From CAVRZY01 sp963725415 (GTDB lineage Bacteria > Acidobacteriota > Terriglobia > Bryobacterales > Bryobacteraceae): DNA of 9,743 nt. The notes beneath the pieces were generated by a model that ran no database searches, was not told the DNA's origin, and saw only the letters and a program-made list of their open reading frames with translations. The position numbers were made by a program, and so were the translations under genes. Each line of letters opens with the position of its first letter. Within the stretch, counting starts at the first letter, position 1. The stretch spans positions 1 to 9,743 of the forward strand of contig CAVRZY010000013.1 of assembly GCA_963725415.1 (NCBI GenBank), written 5' to 3'. Shown piece after piece: positions 1-5,870 of this stretch.

Positions 1-2
1 GG

Positions 3-487
3 ATGAGCGAAGAAGAATATGGAATTGTTACAGGAAAGTCAGTAGTTCCTTGTTTAGATCTCGTTATTTTAAGAAAAAATAATAAAGGAGAATTAGAGGT
101 TCTTTTGCTAATTAGAAAAACTGGTTATGGAGCAGGTAAGTGGTGTATTATTGGAGGAAGGCAGTGGAAGAGAGAAAGGGCAAAAGAATTAATTGATAGG
201 CAAGCAAGAGATTTAGGCATAAATGTTGAGGTTATTCCTCCTTTTGAGCCTGGTTTTCCAGCATGGATTCATGATGATCCCAATCAAGATAAGACAAAAC
301 ATCCGTGTAGTATGATTTATCCGTGAAAATAATTTCTGGCCAAATAAAAGAAGAAGGAGAAGAATATAAAGGATATAAATGGTTTTCGATAAATAATTTA
401 CCTTCAGGAATCGCTTATCATCATGAACATGAAATCCTAAAAGCCATTGAGCAATTAAATAGATTTAATGCTTTAAATGAAATATAA
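3..487 (+). pseudogene. Nudix-like protein gene, broken by a frameshift
   Basis: The first reading frame starts with MSEEEYGIVTGKSVVPCLD and stops at 324-326, giving 107 residues. Protein-like sequence then continues in the -1 frame from about 320 (VKIISGQIKEEGEEYKGYKW) to a TAA at 485-487, so the ancestral protein was about 160 residues. That length, the early beta-strand pattern, the GKWCIIGGR segment and the conserved-looking HPCSMIY segment resemble Nudix hydrolases that act on sugar nucleotides or related nucleotides. The Nudix box is degenerate: G-x5-E and a later R are present, but the metal-binding REUxEE part is not, so it may have been non-catalytic even when intact. The DNA is AT-rich, unlike everything after 650. 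It overlaps the following reductase fragment by 11 nt, as in an operon. The ATG at 3 sits at the window edge, so a longer upstream start is possible. Confidence 0.6.
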
Positions 488-642
488 AAACATTCTTCTG
501 ACAGGAGGTTCTGGAAACCTTGGAACTGCTATATTAAAATCAGGATATTTTCCTGGAATTTTAAGTCCTTCTCATGAAGAACGAAGATATATGCGATAAA
601 GATTCAGTCAGAAAATTTTTCAGTGGAAAATCTCTTGACGTC
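477..642 (+). pseudogene. N-terminal fragment of an RmlD-like NAD(P)-dependent sugar reductase
   Basis: The frame opening at ATG 477 reads MKYKNILLTGGSGNLGTAIL, a Rossmann nucleotide-binding strand with the GGSGNLG loop typical of short-chain epimerases and dTDP-4-dehydrorhamnose reductase-like proteins. It continues to SPSHEE and then hits a stop at 597-599. In the +1 frame from 586 the text resumes as DICDKDSVRKFF and GKSLDV, exactly what these reductases carry after the HEE segment (usually HEELDITD), so a single indel at about 582-586 broke the frame. Similarity ends at about 640-646, where the DNA becomes the transposase remnant. Only about 55 of roughly 250-290 expected residues remain, with no YxxxK catalytic motif. 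The gene is AT-rich like its neighbour. The exact family (rhamnose reductase or another epimerase) cannot be decided from this piece. Confidence 0.7.
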
Positions 643-1351
643 AATCCTTGATCCATTGCTCCGCCGTCCCTCGCTTGTTGTAGAACCGCACCACCGCCCG
701 GCTGTCCGTTTCCAGGTTGGTCACGATGAATCCCACCCGAGGAAACAGCTCCCCGGCGTGGAACTCCACCTTCGCGACCACCCGCCGCGCCTTGGCCCAA
801 CTGGCCGCCTGGTACAGGAAGCTCTTGTACCGGACCACCGGCTTGTGGCTCGGTCGCCCCACGGGCCGCGTCAGCAACTCCCCAATGTCCCGTTCCGGGC
901 TCTCGTTGGGGGGAATCCACGGTTTCTGCTCTGCCGATCAGTTCGCGGTTGATGCGCGCCAACCCGGCGAAGTTTTCTCTGCGGCCAGCATCTCGGTTTC
1001 GAACGATTGTAACCGGGAGGTCAGCGCCGCGCCAGGGTCCCAGATCTTCTCCGAACCGATCAGCCGGAAGGTGGGGTCCTGGGACAGCCGCTCGGCGTCG
1101 TTCACGTCTTCGTATCCAGCCAGGCGGCCCTAGACCGATTGCCGCAGCAGATCAGCCAGGGGCAACTGGGTGTTCTTACCGCGGCGCGGATCCGTCAGGT
1201 GCTGTCGGATCAGATCGCCGAAGCCCAGACGCTCGTCCAACTCGCGAACCAGAATCAGGCGGCCGTAGGAGGTGACTCGGGATCCCTGGAAATCGATCTT
1301 CAGAGAAGCGTTGAAAGAAAGCTGAAAGGGCTGGTCTTGTTTGTCACTCAT
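641..1351 (-). pseudogene. IS1380-family transposase remnant
   Basis: Read on the minus strand, the N-terminus (1351 down to about 1130) starts MSDKQDQPFQLSFNASLKID and contains LADLLRQSV. After a break, the text continues in other frames as LAGYEDVNDAERL, DPTFRLIGSEKIW and ALTSRLQSFETE down to INRELIGRAE near 910. It then jumps to ERDIGELLTRPVGRPSHKPV and on to RVVAKVEFHAGELFPRVGF and GTAEQWIKD near 641. This order is that of DDE transposases of the IS1380 group. The central section, which should hold the first catalytic aspartate and the following domain, is missing at about 898-905. The C-terminal part after EQWIK is also missing. Stops at about 1130 and the frame change near 900 make it inactive. 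No terminal inverted repeat or target duplication could be confirmed; the 5' end of the element should lie within about 1352-1420. Confidence 0.85.
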
Positions 1352-1453
1352 TGGGTGTGGGCCTCCGGGGTGTCTTCATCACCTTCAAACCCCTATGGAT
1401 AAAGGCGATGAAAGGCCTCAAGAGGTTATCAGTAAGTGGTCAAATCGGAAATG

Positions 1454-1474
1454 CGGGGTCAGTCCCCGGTTTTT
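1454..1474 (+). terminator. Possible intrinsic terminator (short GC stem plus T run)
   Basis: Arms CGGGG (1454-1458) and CCCCG (1464-1468) flank the five-base loop TCAGT, followed by G and TTTTT at 1470-1474. The stem is only 5 bp, so this is a weak terminator. It sits between the transposase remnant and the promoter region of the dehydrogenase gene, where it could block read-through from the left. The same string could instead be a piece of a dispersed palindromic repeat or of the insertion element's end. Confidence 0.35.
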
Positions 1475-1508
1475 ACCCATTGCCGTATCAGTGTCTGAAT
1501 CGCAGCAG

Positions 1509-1514
1509 TATAAT
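1509..1514 (+). promoter_or_regulatory. Possible -10 box for the dehydrogenase/purC operon
   Basis: A perfect TATAAT lies 53 nt before the dehydrogenase start. No good -35 hexamer is found at 16-18 nt spacing; the nearest candidate, TTGCCG at 1480-1485, is 23 nt away. Transcription would start near 1521, just before the leader hairpin at 1526-1551. The call rests on one hexamer and on the position at the head of the + strand gene run. Confidence 0.35.
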
Positions 1515-1525
1515 AAGGATTCCTT

Positions 1526-1551
1526 GTGGGACATGCTCCAGCTTGTCCTAC
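1526..1551 (+). repeat. 26-nt near-perfect palindrome in the dehydrogenase leader
   Basis: The left arm GTGGGACATGCT and the right arm AGCTTGTCCTAC enclose a CC loop. Of 12 facing positions, 10 are Watson-Crick pairs, one is G-T and one is a T-T mismatch. The palindrome ends 15 nt before the start codon and 3 nt before the GGGAG ribosome-binding site (1555-1559), so in RNA it would form a hairpin just upstream of the Shine-Dalgarno. It could be a copy of a REP-like dispersed palindrome or an mRNA leader structure affecting stability or translation. Confidence 0.55.
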
Positions 1552-1566
1552 CGCGGGAGTAGCCCT

Positions 1567-2685
1567 ATGAACAACGGCGGAAGTCGGCGCGATTTTCTGA
1601 AAGGCAGCGGCCTGGGGCTGTTGATGGTGAAGCCGGAAGCGGTGCGCGGCTCCGAGGCCAGCTCGGCGCTATCGGTGGGCCTGATTGGCTGCGGAAACCG
1701 CGGCATGTACGTCAGCGGCATCTTCGCTAAGAACGAGTTTGCGAAGGTCACCGCCATCTGCGACATCTACGAAGACCAGATTCAGCAGGCGACCAAGAAA
1801 TACTCGGGGGCCAAGGTCTTCAAGGACTACAAGGAGCTGCTGCGCAGCGACGTGGATGCGGTGCTGATCGCCACTCCGGCGTATCTGCACCCGGAGCATT
1901 TCGAAGCCGCGGTGGCGGCCCGCAAGCACATCTTCATGGAGAAACCTGCCGGGGTGAACGCGGCCGGATGCCGGCGGGTGATCGAGGCGGCGAAGAAGGC
2001 CGATCCCAGCAAGCGGATTACGGTGGACTATCAGCAGCGCTACGGCAAGGAGTACCGCAAGGCGTACGCAGTGGTGAAGTCCGGGGAACTGGGCGGGATC
2101 AAGATGGTGCGCGCTTCCTGGCTGGGCAACGGGCCGCCGCTAAAAACCGGCCATCCGCCCAACGAGGAGAAGATCCGCAATTGGTTCTTCTACCGCGAGC
2201 TATCCGGCGACATCCTGATCGAGCAGGACTGTCACAACATCGACGTGGTGAACTGGTTCACCGGGTCGCACCCGGTGCGGGCCTGCGGGTATGGGAGCCG
2301 GCAGTTGCGCCACTACGGAGACATTTACGACAACCTGGCGGTCACCTTCCAGTTCGCCGACGGCATGATCTTCAGTTACAGCGCCAACCAGTTTCGCACA
2401 CCGGGATTCCAGGATGTCTCGGAGACCTTCGTGTGCGAGAAGGGCGCGGTGAACGTCTCCCGCAGGGGCTACACCATCTATCGGGACAAGCAGGCGCCGG
2501 AGACCGCCGTGACCAAGTACGACATCACCGAAGACAACGTCAACGAGTTTATCGAGGGCTGCCGCACGGGCAAGCTCGAGAACACGGCGTTCTCGGCAGC
2601 CGAGAGCACGCTGACCGCGGTGATGGCCCTGGAAGCCATCGTGCGCGGCGTCGAGATGACCTGGGAGAAGGTGTCGAGAATGTGA
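1567..2685 (+). CDS. Tat-signal Gfo/Idh/MocA family oxidoreductase
   Basis: This 372-residue protein is a predicted NAD(P)-dependent sugar or polyol dehydrogenase exported in folded form. It opens with a twin-arginine motif (RRDFLK, residues 7-12) and a short hydrophobic stretch (GLGLLMV). The Rossmann loop GCGNRG follows at 41-46, the family EKP motif at 125-127 and the second-domain helix with DCHNIDVVNW around 221-230, where H223 is the likely catalytic histidine. I chose ATG 1567 because GGGAG at 1555-1559 is well spaced and the Tat motif follows at once. The frame stays open upstream to 1351, but that part crosses the insertion-element edge and has no family similarity. Tat-exported members are common in Acidobacteriota and Planctomycetota. 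The substrate is unknown. The hydrophobic core is short, so retention as a membrane anchor or poor cleavage is possible. It lies 37 nt before purC, probably in the same transcript. Confidence 0.88.
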   Translation: MNNGGSRRDFLKGSGLGLLMVKPEAVRGSEASSALSVGLIGCGNRGMYVSGIFAKNEFAKVTAICDIYEDQIQQATKKYSGAKVFKDYKELLRSDVDAVLIATPAYLHPEHFEAAVAARKHIFMEKPAGVNAAGCRRVIEAAKKADPSKRITVDYQQRYGKEYRKAYAVVKSGELGGIKMVRASWLGNGPPLKTGHPPNEEKIRNWFFYRELSGDILIEQDCHNIDVVNWFTGSHPVRACGYGSRQLRHYGDIYDNLAVTFQFADGMIFSYSANQFRTPGFQDVSETFVCEKGAVNVSRRGYTIYRDKQAPETAVTKYDITEDNVNEFIEGCRTGKLENTAFSAAESTLTAVMALEAIVRGVEMTWEKVSRM

Positions 2686-2722
2686 GGGGGAAGCCGCTAG
2701 CTGCTGGCGAGGGAGGAGATCT

Positions 2723-3610
2723 ATGAAGCCGATCATCCTTCAAACCGATTTGCCCGGCGTGGAGCTGCTGGCGCGGGGCAAGGTGCGGGATGTGTACGCG
2801 CTGGGTGACCGCCTGCTGATCGTGGCGACGGATCGGATTTCGGCGTTTGACTATGTGCTGGCCACGGGTATCCCGGACAAGGGGAGGGTGCTGACGCAGC
2901 TTTCGGTATTCTGGTTCGATTTCCTGCGCGAGATCACGCCTACTCACTTTCTGACGGCCAACGTGGATGAGTGTCCGGAACCGCTGCCGCGCTATCGCGA
3001 GCAACTGGAGGGGCGGTCGATGCTGGTCAAGCGCGCCAGGATGATCGACGTGGAATGCGTAGCGCGCGGGTACCTGTCGGGGTCGGGCTGGAAGGAATAT
3101 CAGAAAAGCGGGAGCGTGTGCGGGATCCGGCTGCCGGCCGGGTTAAAGGAGAGCGACCGTCTTCCTGAGCCTATCTTCACGCCGGCCACCAAGGCGCAGA
3201 CGGGGCACGATGAGAACATTAACTTTGAGACGGTCATCGGCCTGATTGGCGGGGAGCTGGCGGGACGCTTGCGCGACCTGACGCTCGAGGTTTACCAGCG
3301 CGCGGCCGAGTATGCCGAAAAGCGGGGTATCCTGATCGCGGACACGAAATTCGAATTCGGTTTTGTGGATGGGGAACTGGTGCTGGCCGACGAAGTGCTC
3401 ACGCCCGACTCGTCGCGGTTCTGGCCGCGTGAAACCTACCAGCCCGGGGGCGCGCAGCCGTCTTACGATAAGCAGTACGTCCGCGATTACCTGGAGTCGA
3501 TTCACTGGAACAAGCAGCCGCCGGCGCCGGCGCTGCCGCTTGAAGTGGGCGCGCGAACAGCCGAGAAATACCGGGACGCCTACCGCGCACTAACGGGAAG
3601 AACGCTATGA
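2723..3610 (+). CDS. purC: Phosphoribosylaminoimidazole-succinocarboxamide synthase (SAICAR synthetase)
   Basis: The enzyme joins aspartate to CAIR using ATP, giving SAICAR in cytosolic purine synthesis. The 295-residue protein shows the N-terminal ATP-binding pattern ARGKVRDVY (residues 17-25) with ATDRISAFD (35-43), then VECVARGYLSGSGWKEY (110-126), GHDENINFE (161-169), IADTKFEFG (205-213) and DEVLTPDSSRFW (223-234), all classic PurC segments. It is the longer, about 300-residue form with a C-terminal extension, seen in several phyla and in eukaryotes, rather than the 240-residue form of E. coli. GGGAGGA at 2711-2717 is a strong ribosome-binding site for ATG 2723. Its stop overlaps the start of the cvpA-like gene as ATGA, so the two are translationally coupled. 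Confidence 0.96.
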   Translation: MKPIILQTDLPGVELLARGKVRDVYALGDRLLIVATDRISAFDYVLATGIPDKGRVLTQLSVFWFDFLREITPTHFLTANVDECPEPLPRYREQLEGRSMLVKRARMIDVECVARGYLSGSGWKEYQKSGSVCGIRLPAGLKESDRLPEPIFTPATKAQTGHDENINFETVIGLIGGELAGRLRDLTLEVYQRAAEYAEKRGILIADTKFEFGFVDGELVLADEVLTPDSSRFWPRETYQPGGAQPSYDKQYVRDYLESIHWNKQPPAPALPLEVGARTAEKYRDAYRALTGRTL

Positions 3611-4173
3611 ACTGGCTGGACGTGGTGCTGGTGATCATCATTGGCCTGTCGCTGCTCGCCGGACTGAAGAAAGGTCTGGCGCGCGAGGTGATGGCACTGG
3701 CTGCGCTGATTCTGGGGCTGCTGTGTGGCCTGTGGTTCTACGGCGTGGCGGGTTCCTTAGTACGGCCGTTCGTCAGCTCCGACAAACTGGCGAACGGCAT
3801 CGGGTTCTTCATCGTCTTCGGCATGATCTTGCTGCTGGGGGCGCTGGTGGGGCGGCTGGTCGAGAAGATCATGAAGCTGATCCACCTGTCGTGGCTGAAC
3901 CGGCTGCTGGGCGGCGCCTTCGGGCTGTTGCGCGGGGTGCTGATCTCGACGGTGATCATTCTGATCCTGATGGCGTTCGCGCCGAAGCCTCCGCCGCGCT
4001 CGGTGGTGGAATCGAGGCTGGCGCCCTACGTGGTGGATGTGGCGCGCTTAATGGCGGCCGCCGCGCCGCAAGAGCTGAAGGAGGGGTTCTGGAAGAGCTA
4101 CGAAAAAGTGATGGAGATCTGGGCTGATACCATAGAGAAGGGCCTCCGCAAGCTGCCCAGCCGGGAACTCTGA
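3607..4173 (+). CDS. cvpA: CvpA family inner-membrane protein
   Basis: This 188-residue protein has four predicted membrane helices at about 4-20, 28-46, 63-83 and 103-123, followed by a proline-rich linker (PKPPPR) and a cytosolic or periplasmic helical tail. The opening NWLDVVLVIIIGLSLLAGLKKGLAREV is the characteristic CvpA start: a membrane helix, then G-x-KKG-x-xRE. The family was named for colicin V production. In other bacteria cvpA neighbours purine genes, and mutants show envelope stress or bile sensitivity; its molecular role is not settled. Here it overlaps purC by 4 nt, repeating the known purine link with a different purine gene than purF. The start is fixed by the ATGA overlap and CGGGAAG just upstream. 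Confidence 0.88.
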   Translation: MNWLDVVLVIIIGLSLLAGLKKGLAREVMALAALILGLLCGLWFYGVAGSLVRPFVSSDKLANGIGFFIVFGMILLLGALVGRLVEKIMKLIHLSWLNRLLGGAFGLLRGVLISTVIILILMAFAPKPPPRSVVESRLAPYVVDVARLMAAAAPQELKEGFWKSYEKVMEIWADTIEKGLRKLPSREL

Positions 4174-4181
4174 CGGTTTCG

Positions 4182-4859
4182 ATGGACCTTCTGATCTTCG
4201 ACCTGGATGGCACGCTGGTCGATTCGAAGCTGGACCTGGCGCACGCCGTCAACGCTGCGCGCGCGCACATGGGGCTGGCGCCGATCGACAACGACCGCGT
4301 CTATTCCTACGTGGGCGACGGCGCTCCCGTGCTGATGCGCCGGGTGCTGGGACCGGAGGCCAGCGAGGCGGAGGTTCAGAAAGCGCTCGAGTTTTTTCTC
4401 CAGTACTACGGGGAGCACAAGCTCGACTACACGCGGCCGTATCCGGGCGTGCCGGAAGCTCTCGAGCAGCTTTCCGGCGCGGGCGTGCAAATGGCGGTGC
4501 TGACCAACAAACCGGTCAAGGTCAGCCGCGCCATTCTGGAAGGCCTGGGGCTGGGAAAATACTTCGCCCGGATTTACGGGGGCAACAGCTTCGAGCAGAA
4601 GAAACCTGATCCGGCCGGCGTCGAGACTCTGCTTTCGGAGCTGGGAGTGGGGCGCGAGCGAACCATGATGGTGGGCGACAGCGCGGTGGATATTCGGACC
4701 GCCAGGCACGCGGCCATCAAGGTTTGCGGGGTCACCTATGGCTTCCAGCCGGAGACATTCGAGGAGGATCCGCCCGACCTGACCGTGGATGGGCTGGAGG
4801 AGTTGGCCCAGACGGTCATTGCGGAACGGGCAGGTCGGGGACCTGCCCCACCGCACTGA
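4182..4859 (+). CDS. gph: HAD-superfamily phosphatase, phosphoglycolate phosphatase-like
   Basis: This 225-residue protein carries all four HAD motifs: DLDGT at 7-11 (nucleophile D7, acid D9), T108-N-K in motif II, K141 in KKPDP for motif III, and GDSAVD at 165-170 for motif IV. The helical cap after residue 15 is the type found in Gph and PGMB-like enzymes. Gph removes phosphate from 2-phosphoglycolate; related enzymes act on other small phosphates, so the substrate is a family-level guess. It starts 8 nt after the cvpA-like stop with no strong Shine-Dalgarno, suggesting coupling. The last residues (AERAGRGPAPPH) are encoded by the palindrome at 4828-4852 and are probably an added tail rather than part of the fold. 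Confidence 0.88.
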   Translation: MDLLIFDLDGTLVDSKLDLAHAVNAARAHMGLAPIDNDRVYSYVGDGAPVLMRRVLGPEASEAEVQKALEFFLQYYGEHKLDYTRPYPGVPEALEQLSGAGVQMAVLTNKPVKVSRAILEGLGLGKYFARIYGGNSFEQKKPDPAGVETLLSELGVGRERTMMVGDSAVDIRTARHAAIKVCGVTYGFQPETFEEDPPDLTVDGLEELAQTVIAERAGRGPAPPH

Positions 4860-4895
4860 CAAGTTGTTGAGGTGGCGCAGGCCCCCGGCCTGCGC
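4828..4895. repeat. Inverted pair of REP-like palindromes (BIME-like element)
   Basis: Unit 1 (4828-4852) has the stem arms GGGCAGGTC (4828-4836) and GACCTGCCC (4840-4848) with a GGG loop and a CCACC tail that shares the last C of the stem. Unit 2 (4871-4895) is the same design in reverse: GGTGG, then arms GCGCAGGCC (4875-4883) and GGCCTGCGC (4887-4895) with a CCC loop. Reverse-complementing unit 2 and aligning it to unit 1 gives 21 identical bases of 25. The four differences form two facing base pairs that both keep pairing (G-C to C-G, T-A to C-G). An 18-nt spacer (4853-4870) holds the gph stop codon. No T run follows, so neither hairpin is a standard terminator. The layout matches the bacterial interspersed mosaic elements built from two opposed REP units. 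Confidence 0.75.
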
Positions 4896-4922
4896 TGCCG
4901 GGAGCCGCAAAGGAGCAGCGAA

Positions 4923-5105
4923 ATGATGACCTACCCGCCAGGAAGCAAGGTCCCGGTTGCCGGGATCTATTGGTGCAGCGTGTGCAAGTTCCCCGCCAGC
5001 TTTGCCAAAGACCAGGACTTCCCGCACTGCAAGAACAAGTGCGGCCGGGGCCGCTGGGAGCTGGTGCAGGCGCAGGAGGAGGCGCGCGAGAGTCAACCGG
5101 GATGA
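4923..5105 (+). CDS. Small zinc-ribbon protein of unknown function
   Basis: This 60-residue protein begins MMTYPPGSKVPVAGIYWC. It has two cysteine pairs, C18-x2-C21 and C36-x3-C40, with H35 beside the third cysteine, and ends with WELVQAQEEARESQPG. The spacing fits a treble-clef or rubredoxin-like zinc ribbon. The PGxxVPxxGxYxCxxC layout with a later W-E-L is shared by short bacterial zinc-ribbon proteins of no known function. AAGGAGC about 10 nt before ATG 4923 is a good ribosome-binding site; ATG 4926 is an equally possible start. The gene follows the palindrome pair by 27 nt and may be the last gene of the purC operon. I would not assign a role. Confidence 0.72.
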   Translation: MMTYPPGSKVPVAGIYWCSVCKFPASFAKDQDFPHCKNKCGRGRWELVQAQEEARESQPG

Positions 5106-5168
5106 GCATCCCTGCCGGCTGTTCCGGCCCATAGAACCAGTACTAGGACCGGGACTTTGATTTTGATG

Positions 5169-5197
5169 TTGCGCCCAGCTCCACTTTGGGTTAGAAT
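5169..5197 (+). promoter_or_regulatory. Sigma-70-type promoter for the PEP-CTERM protein
   Basis: TTGCGC (5169-5174) and TAGAAT (5192-5197) are separated by exactly 17 bp. Transcription would begin near 5204, about 13 nt before the start codon at 5217, giving a very short leader with GGAG at 5207-5210. The 111-nt spacer before the gene also contains a 5-bp stem GCCGG/CCGGC at 5114-5128 without a T run. Confidence 0.6.
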
Positions 5198-5216
5198 CGG
5201 GCAATCGGAGTGTTAA

Positions 5217-5843
5217 ATGCGCTTACGTCGATTTCTCGTGCTGCTGGTCGCCATGGCGGCTGCCCCTGTTCACGCCGGGGTGATTTTCAACACGTTCGGT
5301 CCAGGAGACGCGTATCAAACCGGCACGGGCTGGACGCTGGGCTACCCGGGTACGGGGTTTTCCCAGGGCGACGCGTTTACCCCGGTTTCGACGGCTACGT
5401 TGGGCAAGGTCGAGCTGGCGGTCGGCCTTGTGAGCGGACCTAACGACCTGCTCGTCTGGCTGATGAGCGATTCCTCCGGTACGCCCGGATCCGTGATTGA
5501 AAGCTGGTCCTTCTCGGGCGCTATGGGCGTTTTCGGCAATTACAACCCACCCCTGGTCGGCAATTCCGCGCTCCACCCGCTTCTCAGCGGCGGGACGCAG
5601 TACTGGCTGATAGCGGGCACGCCGACTGACCAGACGTGGGCCGCGTGGAACTTTAACTCGATCGGCCACACCGGGCCTCATGCGTCGCGGGTGGGCGCGG
5701 GCTCTTGGGGAACCGACGACGACACGACGGGTGCGTTCCGCATCTCTTCTTACGAGAGCGCCATCCCGGAGCCCGGCACGTGGTGCCTGGTGCTCGCCGG
5801 CATAGCGCTTCTCGGCGCCCGGCGCCTGATCCGGGCGCGCTGA
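5217..5843 (+). CDS. PEP-CTERM exported surface protein
   Basis: The 208-residue precursor has an N-terminal Sec signal peptide (basic RLRR, hydrophobic FLVLLVAMAAAP, likely cut after VHA at residue 20). A mature beta-rich domain of about 160 residues follows. At 183-208 there is the full PEP-CTERM signal: IPEPGTW, a hydrophobic helix and a basic RRLIRAR end. Such proteins are handed to exosortase, cleaved near the PEP motif and linked to exopolysaccharide or the outer surface. The mature part (FNTFGPGDAYQTGTGWTLG and later SDSSGTPG, ESWSFSG) resembles the choice-of-anchor proteins of the R type. It has no lysin, lectin or enzyme motif that I can see. No exosortase gene is in the window, so the anchor partner must be elsewhere. 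The gene is monocistronic and converges on the minus-strand dehydrogenase with only 27 nt between stops. Confidence 0.88.
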   Translation: MRLRRFLVLLVAMAAAPVHAGVIFNTFGPGDAYQTGTGWTLGYPGTGFSQGDAFTPVSTATLGKVELAVGLVSGPNDLLVWLMSDSSGTPGSVIESWSFSGAMGVFGNYNPPLVGNSALHPLLSGGTQYWLIAGTPTDQTWAAWNFNSIGHTGPHASRVGAGSWGTDDDTTGAFRISSYESAIPEPGTWCLVLAGIALLGARRLIRAR

Positions 5844-5870
5844 CCCGCCTACGACGGCCCCACTGCTCCA

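Noticed and set aside
623..1402. Several + strand frames opposite the transposase remnant
   Set aside because: They are shadows; the recognisable IS1380 text is on the minus strand.
1351..1566. Upstream in-frame extension of the Tat dehydrogenase
   Set aside because: It crosses the edge of the insertion-element remnant, the terminator-like hairpin and the leader palindrome, and adds 72 residues with no similarity to the family; the Tat motif must be N-terminal.
4828..4895. Tandem intrinsic terminators after gph
   Set aside because: The stems are strong but no T run follows either one, and the inverted-pair design with compensatory changes fits a REP-like element better.
4098..5204. A 368-codon open frame on the minus strand across gph and the zinc-ribbon gene
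   Set aside because: The composition is that of a shadow frame (many R, H, Q, L) and the + strand carries complete HAD motifs here.
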